DNA of 64,000 nucleotides from Metellina segmentata. Taxonomy: Eukaryota > Arthropoda > Arachnida > Araneae > Tetragnathidae. The DNA lies in the NCBI GenBank assembly GCA_947359465.1, contig OX375874.1, forward strand, positions 87,907,672 to 87,971,671, in the 5' to 3' direction. The notes beneath the pieces are model-generated. The model had not been told where the DNA came from. It did not search any database and saw only the letters and a list, made by a program, of their open reading frames with translations. Positions 11,560 through 20,941 of the stretch are shown piece by piece. A program made the translations under genes and the position numbers. Each line of letters begins with the position of its first letter. The stretch's first letter is position 1.

Positions 11560-12670
11560 TTAGATAAGAAGGCTGAAGTAGAGTACAAGAAGTTTTTACT
11601 GATAAGGTAAGTTAACGTTTTTTTTTTCTTAAGATACAAATACATACATAATTTTGATGCTTTTACTTAAACACTAATTATACATTAGATGCTATAGCAC
11701 ATATTTTATTGCAGTATTTATTTTTAAATGCTGTACACTTAAGTAAAAGTACAAAAATCTTTTTTTATATTTTATTTGAAAACTTTGCAAGACCCATACT
11801 GTGAAAATGTTTCCTTGTAAATGTTTTTAAATTGAACTAAAGAAAACTCACCCATATACCACAGAAGTACAACACGGGACTTACAGAAGTAAGTTGATAA
11901 AACAAAGAAACAGTGGAATAAAGTTAATTAAACTTACAAGATTTGAAGACTTAACAAATGAGTAGAAACGCAGATGACTCCTTGTTCATTTGAAGAAGTT
12001 GTAATTGTATTGAAATCAAACCATATATTATATTTTAATGATTCTTTCCTAGCCATATTACTTTTTATTTAAATAAATCTGGCTAAAATTTAGTGATTTA
12101 ATTCTTTAGATTTACAAACTTTTTGAAATGCAATTTTCTTTGATTTATTGTAAAATGTTAAGATGTTTTTACACAAAAATTAGATACTATTACACATATT
12201 TTGACAATGATTTTGAAAAAATACGATTGAAACATATAAATTAGATATTATTACAAATTTTTAAATACAAATTATAATTTTTTTTTTGAATTTACAATTA
12301 AGACATTTAGCAGTTTGATTTCTTAAAGCATATTTTTATGTAAGAAAAAAATAAGAAGAAACATGTAAAAGTAAAATATTTTTTACCTTCATTTTGAAAC
12401 TTTGCAAGACCCATACTATGAATAGTTTACTTGTACATTAGAAGTAGTGAAAATGAGTAATAATAAACTTTTAGTTCTTGAAGTTCTAAATTAAATGTTC
12501 TTTTTTTCTAATGCTCTTGCAAACCATACATTTTACTAAACATATGAACATCTTTTAATTTACTTGAAAACCCTGTGTACATTATGTAGTTTAAATTGCA
12601 GAGCCAAATGCCTATTTTGTACAAGTATTTTACAAGATACTTTGTATAGGTCTTTTATAATTTTAGATGT
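11560..12670. other. Outer left arm, AT-rich with an internal repeat
   Basis: No convincing gene. The block GAAAACTTTGCAAGACCCATACT occurs twice, near 11777 and 12400 (and once more loosely near 12520), each ahead of a TTTACTTGTA-like stretch. This is an old internal duplication within the arm. The right arm has the mirror copy at about 20950-22065. Confidence 0.5.
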
Positions 12671-12679
12671 ACTACATTG

Positions 12680-12826
12680 CTACGTTAAATGGATAGTAAG
12701 TGGGTTTTGTGATTTTGAAAATAATGTGTACACTTCTATGCTGTTAAACAAAATAAATTTTTGCCCTTTCTTTAAAGTTAATGCATAATCTAAAGATTTA
12801 CTCACACCACTGACAGTTTTACACAT
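12680..12826 (-). CDS. Small ORF, 48 residues, left arm (uncertain)
   Basis: An ATG-started frame with SLDYALTLKKGQKFILFNS in the middle. The composition looks protein-like but no family is recognised. A longer frame on the opposite strand (12564-12788, cysteine-rich, no ATG) overlaps it, so which strand codes, if either, is undecided. The mirror copy is at 20795-20941. Confidence 0.25.
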   Translation of the reverse strand: MCKTVSGVSKSLDYALTLKKGQKFILFNSIEVYTLFSKSQNPLTIHLT

Positions 12827-13133
12827 GATTAAAATTAAATAACTGAAAATTTTAAATACTAATTAATTTTTTTAATGAACAAATATCATTGAAATAATGG
12901 TTAAGTATGAATCCTATGTATTATTCAAGCAATCTCTTGCAAAAAAACAAATTGTTCTAAAACATATTGAAAAAATAATTATAAAACATTGAAACATAAT
13001 TCTAAAACATATTGAAAGAAGTCATACTGAAACAAAGTAAACTATATAACACTTTTTAATTGAAAAAAAAAACAGGATTCATATATTTTTACAAAATAAT
13101 GTACTATATAGTAAAAACAAAAGAACTTATTTT

Positions 13134-13678
13134 TTACATGCCTGCTTTTTTTAAGAGACATATATTTCCTATGAGCCAGTTATGAAATGCCGTCACCTCA
13201 GCTTTTGGGCAATGCAAATGATTTTTGTGATGGCCACATGATAGTTTTTGGATCTCTTTGTTGCTGCTTAGAGCGCATAGTGCATCGAATTTTGGACACC
13301 CAAAGTGTTCCAATTTATGTTCGGAATATTCAAGGCATCTAAGCGTTGTTTCTCAACACAACCACCTTTGTAAGCAACTAGGTACTGAGAGGCACTCTTT
13401 GTCTGCTTGTACAATTCCAAAAGTTTAGAGTCTAGACTTTCTAAGGGAGACACGTTTTCCCATGCTATGGGGCAGAAAGGAAGTCCACACACGTAATTTT
13501 CAACATATTGCACAGTTTTACGATCTCAGGCACTAAGTTTATACTTATAAGGCGATAAGTTAAAACGAATACTATACGCTGCTTGCGATTTTATAGCGAT
13601 GTAACCGTATTCACGTACTAAAAAACCTTGCTTAGTCTGAAATCCATCAAAATCCACAATTGCGCAAATGTTAAACAT
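13134..13678 (-). pseudogene. Exonuclease-like mobile-element protein, broken (left arm)
   Basis: It starts MFNICAIVDFDGFQ, continues through GFLVREYGYIA and CGLPF to YLVAYKGG and LNIPNINW, and after a frameshift ends with SCGHHKNH-L-HCPKAEV and FHNWL. The DFDGF acidic start, the VAYKGG block and a late C-G-H-H...H-C-P cluster suggest a DEDD-type 3'-5' exonuclease fold with a small zinc-binding end. Proteins of this pattern recur in arthropod repeats, but I cannot name the family. It carries an in-frame TGA after residue 50 and a frameshift near residue 137. The same lesions are in the right arm, so they predate the arm duplication or were homogenised. Confidence 0.5.
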
Positions 13679-13679
13679 T

Positions 13680-14300
13680 GCTATTGAAAAGCGTTATATG
13701 TTCGTGGAAAAATAATTGTAAACTGGAGACACAAAGAACTGAACTATATATAACACCATACACTTACTAATCAGAAAAGTTAATCTTATTTCAGTCTTTT
13801 ATCTTTTGTGAGTAACAATAAACTCGTAAGTGAAGAATGTACTCAGAAAACACGTGCTTGTGATAATGTTACAAGTAAAACTTTATGTTGTAATACAGTA
13901 TTTTAACAAAAGGGGGTATGCTTAAATGTGCATGTAATTTGTTCTTTTTTTGCTCTAACACGTAGATGAGCTGAATACAATTCAATTCGGTAACTAAACT
14001 TGAGCAAGAAAAAAATATGTAACCAAATATAATTTATACTCGAGGAACTTGTTTTTTTACTTTCTTTAAAGTATACTGATTTCTCTTGATTATGCTGTTT
14101 TATTTTTCTAAATTTACATCAGTAAATTGAATTACTTATTTATGGGCACAAATCTTTGCCTTTTGTTGAACAGAAATTAGTATCTTTGACTAGTATCAGA
14201 TTTTTTTAAATTGACGAATATAACCTTTATGAGGGGATTTAACTCGATAGGCCTATAATTTTACACTTAAGAGTAACAGAGCAGTATAGTTTTTAGGAAA
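13680..14300. other. Intergenic stretch between exonuclease-like and IAP-like genes (left arm)
   Basis: The two genes diverge here (minus and plus), so this 620 bp would hold both promoters. It is AT-rich. I see no decisive core element. Confidence 0.4.
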
Positions 14301-14852
14301 ATGAATAACCATTATGTAAATTTGAAGCCAAAATTTCCAAGCATGTCTATGCTTAATAAACGCCTATCTACGTTTAGAGATTGGCCACGTACAAACTTTG
14401 ACATTTGGGACCTGGCCGAAAACGGATTGTTTTATACGGGTGTATCGGACAGGGTCAGGTGTTATTGGTGTGGCGAAGCGCTTGAAAATTGGAAAGAAGA
14501 GGATGTAGTGAGACACGAACACATAAAGTTTTATCCAAAATGTTTGGTAGCCCAACAACAGCAAATGATTGCTGACCCTAGATCAAAAAGAACTCCAACA
14601 GATGAAATTGTAGAGGTGGATGAAATCAAGAATAATACCAATGGTTTAATAAAACCCTATGTAAAAAATTCCCCCTCAAACAACGACAAAAACGAACGAC
14701 TTTGTAAAATATGTTTAGAATTAGAAATGGATGCTACTTTACAGCCTTGCAGTCATCTGGTGACATGCATGAGATGTACGAAAGGTCTCTTAACGTGTCC
14801 TATGTGCCGAACCAATATTTTACATAAAATTAAAACGTACATTTGTTACTAA
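14301..14852 (+). CDS. BIR+RING inhibitor-of-apoptosis-like protein, left-arm copy
   Basis: An intact 183-codon single-exon frame with its own ATG. Residues about 20-85 form one BIR domain: RLSTFRDWP start, GLFYTG, then the zinc ligands in RCYWCGEALENW, H of RHEHIKFYPKC and its last Cys. Residues about 133-172 form a C3HC4 RING finger: CKICLE, PCSHLVTC, CMRC and CPMCR. A single BIR plus C-terminal RING is the layout of many viral and some insect IAPs, which bind caspases or their antagonists and act as E3 ubiquitin ligases. All zinc ligands are present. At 183 residues it is shorter than typical baculoviral or cellular IAPs because it has one BIR. Lack of introns, its place in a mobile palindrome and its perfect second copy argue for a viral or transposon cargo gene. 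Confidence 0.9.
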   Translation: MNNHYVNLKPKFPSMSMLNKRLSTFRDWPRTNFDIWDLAENGLFYTGVSDRVRCYWCGEALENWKEEDVVRHEHIKFYPKCLVAQQQQMIADPRSKRTPTDEIVEVDEIKNNTNGLIKPYVKNSPSNNDKNERLCKICLELEMDATLQPCSHLVTCMRCTKGLLTCPMCRTNILHKIKTYICY

Positions 14853-15310
14853 ACGTTATCTACCCTTTATCAAGTCAAGTCGTTGATGCAATTTTTAGTG
14901 ACTAACTGAACATGACGTGAAAGAATTCCACGAGAGTGGTATTTTGAGTTTAATGTTATGAAATTAACACATGTATGGCAGCAAAAAGACTAGTAAGGAA
15001 GTTCGAAACTTCTAAAAAAAATTATAAGACTTTCTATCAAGGACTTGTGGTAAAATCGTGTAGGAAAGACTTATACCCCTTTTTAATATATTAAATATAA
15101 TAACTATTTTACTTATTTGTTGTTGTTTCATTACATACTAAGCCTATTTTGGACATAGGAATTTTAAAGTACCTTAAAAAGGAGTTACAAATTGCTTTAA
15201 GAAAGATTTGTGTAAAAGTACTCTGTAATGTAAGAAAGCTGGAAATAAATATTCATATTTTGTGAGATCTTTTTCCATTTTCATTTTCTAACTAATTTCT
15301 TTAAACCACC
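14853..15310. other. 3' flank of IAP-like gene, left arm
   Basis: Unique AT-rich sequence. AATAAATAT near 15245 could serve as a polyadenylation signal. Confidence 0.35.
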
Positions 15311-15560
15311 GTAACTTTTTTTTGTTACTGGTTAACTTTTTTTGTTACTGTTAAACTTTTTTCTATTACAGCTTAAATTTTTTTTGTTACTGCTTAATTT
15401 TTTTTTTTTACTGTTATTTTTTTATTATTAATAATTTTTTTTTTTATGTTAAATTTTTTTTGTTACTGCCTAATTTTTTTTGCCGCTTGACTTTTTTACT
15501 GTTAAACTTTGTTATGTTTATACTTAACTTTTTTTTACTTTTTAATATTTGAATTGTTTA
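15310..15560. repeat. T-rich degenerate tandem repeat, left arm
   Basis: Irregular repeats of TTTTTTTGTTACTG-TTAA, mirrored at 18045-18300. One homopolymer in it differs by one base between the arms. Confidence 0.8.
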
Positions 15561-15715
15561 AATTTGTGTTTCTTATTGAACTTTGTTTTACACTATCAAA
15601 AAAATACAAAATTGTTGTGTAGAATATTTTTTTTGACAACACTGGATGAAAGATAAAATATTTATTGTAAACATAGGAATAGGTAAAACAGTTCATATAA
15701 TTGTTACAACATATC

Positions 15716-16150
15716 TTACAAGTCTTTTACATACATTTCTCTAACAGTATTGAAAATATCTGTTGTATTCAAATTCTCAAAAAAGTTGTCCTCTAATATT
15801 ATGTCATAAAAGTTTAACAAATTATTGCTCTCTCTTACAAAATTAGTAGCAAACTCTTTCCAGTTAACAGCACATAAAGCAAGGGTAGAAAATTCGCAAA
15901 AGCGTTCGTCAACACTCATTTTCATACATGCATGTACAGATTGATTGACAATTTCATTCTTACAACCTAAGCAATCAAAAAGAATAGTAATATTTTTTAC
16001 CACAATTTCCTTTAGGCACTTGCAGAGAGAAGCTATAACTTCTCTCCAACAATCAGATTTATCAGTGTCAATGCAGTAAAGTTTGTAACTTTCACCAGGA
16101 AAACCATTTTTGATTTCCAGTTTCACATAGTATGACAGCAAATGCGTCAA
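15716..16150 (-). CDS. 144-residue ORF of unknown function, left arm
   Basis: Not recognised. The frame has a hydrophobic and acidic composition with LEIKNGFPGESYKLYC, then DKSDCWREV, then a cysteine-bearing middle and an acidic C-terminus ending VKDL. It has no ATG at its upstream end. It overlaps the PC4-like frame in the +1 register, and the switch falls at a run of six Ts (coding strand) after KIS. It therefore probably is the C-terminal half of the same protein, joined by an indel or by frameshifting, rather than a separate gene. Confidence 0.55.
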   Translation of the reverse strand: MTHLLSYYVKLEIKNGFPGESYKLYCIDTDKSDCWREVIASLCKCLKEIVVKNITILFDCLGCKNEIVNQSVHACMKMSVDERFCEFSTLALCAVNWKEFATNFVRESNNLLNFYDIILEDNFFENLNTTDIFNTVREMYVKDL

Positions 16151-16625
16151 AAAACGATATTTTCAATATATCTGACACATTAGCATAGAATTCGCACAAT
16201 TTAAAATACTGATCAGAATTCATAAACACACAATAGAGCGAGAACTGAAAACAATGGTCTTTTTTCTGAAATACACGTTGTAAAACCAAGTCCATTTTTT
16301 CCGCATCAAACGCTTTAGAAAGGCAGACTTCCTTCTCTATAACTTTAACGTCGGAGCTAGTTGCGAACGCGAAAAACTTGCTCACCTTCTCCATAAGAAT
16401 ATACCATGTTTTCGGATGCAGGGAAACACATTCCTTAGTTGGCTGCAAAACACTGTGTTTATCTAAAGTAAATTTACGTATGAGGACACGTGTGGAACCA
16501 TTAGAGTTGTTAATTAGCACGAATAAATATTCGCCAAGGTGAACATATTTTTTGGAAGTGATTGCATTGACAAATTTAAGCTTTCCTCTGAAAACACCAG
16601 ATCGTTGAATCGCATTCTTTTGCAC
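16092..16625 (-). CDS. PC4-like ssDNA-binding domain ORF, left arm
   Basis: A 177-codon frame. Residues about 28-75 read GEYLFVLINNSNGSTRVL, IRKFTLDK, PTKECVSLHPKTWYIL. The pattern of beta strands, then I-R-x-F, then P-T-K-x-x-x-S-L-x-P-x-x-W, is that of the transcriptional coactivator PC4/Sub1 domain, which binds melted and single-stranded DNA. It begins at a GTG; an ATG 29 bp upstream lies in another frame (MMRFTNQPKACKRMRF...). So a start-proximal frameshift or a spliced start is possible. It differs from the right arm by one residue, Leu here against Pro there. Confidence 0.55.
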   Translation of the reverse strand: MQKNAIQRSGVFRGKLKFVNAITSKKYVHLGEYLFVLINNSNGSTRVLIRKFTLDKHSVLQPTKECVSLHPKTWYILMEKVSKFFAFATSSDVKVIEKEVCLSKAFDAEKMDLVLQRVFQKKDHCFQFSLYCVFMNSDQYFKLCEFYANVSDILKISFFDAFAVILCETGNQKWFSW

Positions 16626-16783
16626 GCTTTGGGTTGGTTTGTAAAACGCATCATTTTAAGAGCTTTGAGGTACACGTTTTCAACAAATAGCTTTAACTAA
16701 CCAAGAGATAAAAAAAAGTTTGTCCAAGAGATAAAAAGGTCGTTTCTACCTCACGTGACATGTGATGTCATAGAATCGAGGAG

Positions 16784-16831
16784 GAAAAAAACCCTCCTAC
16801 TTTTTACTTTGGAGATAGGAGGGTCTTTTCC
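16784..16831. repeat. Centre of the palindrome: 8-bp stem and 16-nt loop
   Basis: CCCTCCTA at 16792-16799 pairs with TAGGAGGG at 16816-16823. The 16 bases between them (16800-16815) do not pair. A second GAGGAGG/CCTCCTC pair lies just outside, with small indels in the A-rich spacer. The short inverted repeat with a unique loop is what a strand switch or fold-back priming event would leave. Confidence 0.92.
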
Positions 16832-16989
16832 CTCCTCGATTCTATGACATCACATGTCACGTGAGGTAGAAACGACCTTTTTATCTCTTGGACAAACTTT
16901 TTTTTATCTCTTGGTTAGTTAAAGCTATTTGTTGAAAACGTGTACCTCAAAGCTCTTAAAATGATGCGTTTTACAAACCAACCCAAAGC

Positions 16990-17523
16990 GTGCAAAAGAA
17001 TGCGATTCAACGATCTGGTGTTTTCAGAGGAAAGCTTAAATTTGTCAATGCAATCACTTCCAAAAAATATGTTCACCTTGGCGAATATTTATTCGTGCTA
17101 ATTAACAACTCTAATGGTTCCACACGTGTCCTCATACGTAAATTTACTTTAGATAAACACAGTGTTTTGCAGCCAACTAAGGAATGTGTTTCCCTGCATC
17201 CGAAAACATGGTATATTCTTATGGAGAAGGTGAGCAAGTTTTTCGCGTTCGCAACTAGCTCCGACGTTAAAGTTATAGAGAAGGAAGTCTGCCTTTCTAA
17301 AGCGTTTGATGCGGAAAAAATGGACTTGGTTTTACAACGTGTATTTCAGAAAAAAGACCATTGTTTTCAGTTCTCGCCCTATTGTGTGTTTATGAATTCT
17401 GATCAGTATTTTAAATTGTGCGAATTCTATGCTAATGTGTCAGATATATTGAAAATATCGTTTTTTGACGCATTTGCTGTCATACTATGTGAAACTGGAA
17501 ATCAAAAATGGTTTTCCTGGTGA
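16990..17523 (+). CDS. PC4-like ssDNA-binding domain ORF, right arm
   Basis: Mirror copy of 16092-16625 with the same PC4 pattern (RKFTLDK; PTKECVSLHPKTW). It carries Pro where the left arm has Leu, from a single base change at 17378 against 16237. The two copies transcribe away from the palindrome centre, so the centre would act as a shared bidirectional promoter region. The inner 180 bp between the two starts contains the inverted CACGTGACATGTGATGTCAT blocks. Confidence 0.55.
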   Translation: MQKNAIQRSGVFRGKLKFVNAITSKKYVHLGEYLFVLINNSNGSTRVLIRKFTLDKHSVLQPTKECVSLHPKTWYILMEKVSKFFAFATSSDVKVIEKEVCLSKAFDAEKMDLVLQRVFQKKDHCFQFSPYCVFMNSDQYFKLCEFYANVSDILKISFFDAFAVILCETGNQKWFSW

Positions 17524-17899
17524 AAGTTACAAACTTTACTGCATTGACACTGATAAATCTGATTGTTGGAGAGAAGTTATAGCTTCTCTCTGCAAGTGCC
17601 TAAAGGAAATTGTGGTAAAAAATATTACTATTCTTTTTGATTGCTTAGGTTGTAAGAATGAAATTGTCAATCAATCTGTACATGCATGTATGAAAATGAG
17701 TGTTGACGAACGCTTTTGCGAATTTTCTACCCTTGCTTTATGTGCTGTTAACTGGAAAGAGTTTGCTACTAATTTTGTAAGAGAGAGCAATAATTTGTTA
17801 AACTTTTATGACATAATATTAGAGGACAACTTTTTTGAGAATTTGAATACAACAGATATTTTCAATACTGTTAGAGAAATGTATGTAAAAGACTTGTAA
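17465..17899 (+). CDS. 144-residue ORF of unknown function, right arm
   Basis: Mirror copy of 15716-16150 with identical translation. It overlaps the PC4-like frame by 59 bp in the +1 register; the shift point TCG-TTTTTT-GAC is the same in both arms. No family is recognised. Confidence 0.55.
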   Translation: MTHLLSYYVKLEIKNGFPGESYKLYCIDTDKSDCWREVIASLCKCLKEIVVKNITILFDCLGCKNEIVNQSVHACMKMSVDERFCEFSTLALCAVNWKEFATNFVRESNNLLNFYDIILEDNFFENLNTTDIFNTVREMYVKDL

Positions 17900-18044
17900 G
17901 ATATGTTGTAACAATTATATGAACTGTTTTACCTATTCCTATGTTTACAATAAATATTTTATCTTTCATCCAGTGTTGTCAAAAAAAATATTCTACACAA
18001 CAATTTTGTATTTTTTTGATAGTGTAAAACAAAGTTCAATAAGA

Positions 18045-18300
18045 AACACAAATTTAAACAATTCAAATATTAAAAAGTAAAAAAAAGTTAAGTATAAACA
18101 TAACAAAGTTTAACAGTAAAAAAGTCAAGCGGCAAAAAAAATTAGGCAGTAACAAAAAAAATTTAACATAAAAAAAAAAATTATTAATAATAAAAAAATA
18201 ACAGTAAAAAAAAAAATTAAGCAGTAACAAAAAAAATTTAAGCTGTAATAGAAAAAAGTTTAACAGTAACAAAAAAAGTTAACCAGTAACAAAAAAAAGT
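18045..18300. repeat. A-rich degenerate tandem repeat, right arm
   Basis: Mirror of 15310-15560. The minus-strand frame rich in Phe and Leu across it (18063-18272) is a low-complexity artefact. Confidence 0.8.
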
Positions 18301-18761
18301 TACGGTGGTTTAAAGAAATTAGTTAGAAAATGAAAATGGAAAAAGATCTCACAAAATATGAATATTTATTTCCAGCTTTCTTACATTACAGAGTACTTTT
18401 ACACAAATCTTTCTTAAAGCAATTTGTAACTCCTTTTTAAGGTACTTTAAAATTCCTATGTCCAAAATAGGCTTAGTATGTAATGAAACAACAACAAATA
18501 AGTAAAATAGTTATTATATTTAATATATTAAAAAGGGGTATAAGTCTTTCCTACACGATTTTACCACAAGTCCTTGATAGAAAGTCTTATAATTTTTTTT
18601 AGAAGTTTCGAACTTCCTTACTAGTCTTTTTGCTGCCATACATGTGTTAATTTCATAACATTAAACTCAAAATACCACTCTCGTGGAATTCTTTCACGTC
18701 ATGTTCAGTTAGTCACTAAAAATTGCATCAACGACTTGACTTGATAAAGGGTAGATAACGT

Positions 18762-19313
18762 TTAGTAACAAATGTACGTTTTAATTTTATGTAAAATATT
18801 GGTTCGGCACATAGGACACGTTAAGAGACCTTTCGTACATCTCATGCATGTCACCAGATGACTGCAAGGCTGTAAAGTAGCATCCATTTCTAATTCTAAA
18901 CATATTTTACAAAGTCGTTCGTTTTTGTCGTTGTTTGAGGGGGAATTTTTTACATAGGGTTTTATTAAACCATTGGTATTATTCTTGATTTCATCCACCT
19001 CTACAATTTCATCTGTTGGAGTTCTTTTTGATCTAGGGTCAGCAATCATTTGCTGTTGTTGGGCTACCAAACATTTTGGATAAAACTTTATGTGTTCGTG
19101 TCTCACTACATCCTCTTCTTTCCAATTTTCAAGCGCTTCGCCACACCAATAACACCTGACCCTGTCCGATACACCCGTATAAAACAATCCGTTTTCGGCC
19201 AGGTCCCAAATGTCAAAGTTTGTACGTGGCCAATCTCTAAACGTAGATAGGCGTTTATTAAGCATAGACATGCTTGGAAATTTTGGCTTCAAATTTACAT
19301 AATGGTTATTCAT
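18762..19313 (-). CDS. BIR+RING inhibitor-of-apoptosis-like protein, right-arm copy
   Basis: Same 183 residues as 14301-14852 with no amino-acid difference: one BIR domain (RCYWCGEALENW; RHEHIKFYPKC) and one RING (CKICLE; CSHLVTC; CPMCR). Perfect identity of the two copies means recent duplication or ongoing conversion. It is convergent with the PC4-like/144-residue pair of its arm and divergent from the exonuclease-like pseudogene. Confidence 0.9.
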   Translation of the reverse strand: MNNHYVNLKPKFPSMSMLNKRLSTFRDWPRTNFDIWDLAENGLFYTGVSDRVRCYWCGEALENWKEEDVVRHEHIKFYPKCLVAQQQQMIADPRSKRTPTDEIVEVDEIKNNTNGLIKPYVKNSPSNNDKNERLCKICLELEMDATLQPCSHLVTCMRCTKGLLTCPMCRTNILHKIKTYICY

Positions 19314-19935
19314 TTTCCTAAAAACTATACTGCTCTGTTACTCTTAAGTGTAAAATTATAGGCCTATCGAGTTAAATCCCCTCATAAAGGTTATATTCGT
19401 CAATTTAAAAAAATCTGATACTAGTCAAAGATACTAATTTCTGTTCAACAAAAGGCAAAGATTTGTGCCCATAAATAAGTAATTCAATTTACTGATGTAA
19501 ATTTAGAAAAATAAAACAGCATAATCAAGAGAAATCAGTATACTTTAAAGAAAGTAAAAAAACAAGTTCCTCGAGTATAAATTATATTTGGTTACATATT
19601 TTTTTCTTGCTCAAGTTTAGTTACCGAATTGAATTGTATTCAGCTCATCTACGTGTTAGAGCAAAAAAAGAACAAATTACATGCACATTTAAGCATACCC
19701 CCTTTTGTTAAAATACTGTATTACAACATAAAGTTTTACTTGTAACATTATCACAAGCACGTGTTTTCTGAGTACATTCTTCACTTACGAGTTTATTGTT
19801 ACTCACAAAAGATAAAAGACTGAAATAAGATTAACTTTTCTGATTAGTAAGTGTATGGTGTTATATATAGTTCAGTTCTTTGTGTCTCCAGTTTACAATT
19901 ATTTTTCCACGAACATATAACGCTTTTCAATAGCA

Positions 19936-20480
19936 ATGTTTAACATTTGCGCAATTGTGGATTTTGATGGATTTCAGACTAAGCAAGGTTTTTTAGTACG
20001 TGAATACGGTTACATCGCTATAAAATCGCAAGCAGCGTATAGTATTCGTTTTAACTTATCGCCTTATAAGTATAAACTTAGTGCCTGAGATCGTAAAACT
20101 GTGCAATATGTTGAAAATTACGTGTGTGGACTTCCTTTCTGCCCCATAGCATGGGAAAACGTGTCTCCCTTAGAAAGTCTAGACTCTAAACTTTTGGAAT
20201 TGTACAAGCAGACAAAGAGTGCCTCTCAGTACCTAGTTGCTTACAAAGGTGGTTGTGTTGAGAAACAACGCTTAGATGCCTTGAATATTCCGAACATAAA
20301 TTGGAACACTTTGGGTGTCCAAAATTCGATGCACTATGCGCTCTAAGCAGCAACAAAGAGATCCAAAAACTATCATGTGGCCATCACAAAAATCATTTGC
20401 ATTGCCCAAAAGCTGAGGTGACGGCATTTCATAACTGGCTCATAGGAAATATATGTCTCTTAAAAAATGCAGGCATGTAA
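19936..20480 (+). pseudogene. Exonuclease-like mobile-element protein, broken (right arm)
   Basis: Mirror copy of 13134-13678 with the same in-frame TGA (20086-20088) and the same frameshift between the TAA at 20344-20346 and the SCGHHKNH segment at 20373. The last segment differs by one residue (Asn here, Lys in the left arm). Reading order: DFDGF acidic start, VAYKGG, then the Cys/His cluster ending FHNWL. Confidence 0.5.
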
Positions 20481-20794
20481 AAAATAAGTTCTTTTGTTTT
20501 TACTATATAGTACATTATTTTGTAAAAATATATGAATCCTGTTTTTTTTTTTTTTTTTCAATTAAAAAGTGTTATATAGTTTACTTTGTTTCAGTATGAC
20601 TTCTTTCAATATGTTTTAGAATTATGTTTCAATGTTTTATAATTATTTTTTCAATATGTTTTAGAACAATTTGTTTTTTTGCAAGAGATTGCTTGAATAA
20701 TACATAGGATTCATACTTAACCATTATTTCAATGATATTTGTTCATTAAAAAAATTAATTAGTATTTAAAATTTTCAGTTATTTAATTTTAATC

Positions 20795-20941
20795 ATGTGT
20801 AAAACTGTCAGTGGTGTGAGTAAATCTTTAGATTATGCATTAACTTTAAAGAAAGGGCAAAAATTTATTTTGTTTAACAGCATAGAAGTGTACACATTAT
20901 TTTCAAAATCACAAAACCCACTTACTATCCATTTAACGTAG
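20795..20941 (+). CDS. Small ORF, 48 residues, right arm (uncertain)
   Basis: Mirror copy of 12680-12826. An ATG start precedes a lysine-rich, beta-prone middle (LKKGQKFILF). No family is recognised, and an overlapping antisense frame exists. Confidence 0.25.
   Translation: MCKTVSGVSKSLDYALTLKKGQKFILFNSIEVYTLFSKSQNPLTIHLT

Noticed and set aside
14364..14564. 66-codon frame antisense to the BIR domain (mirror at 19050-19250)
   Set aside because: Shadow of the IAP-like gene; no independent signal.
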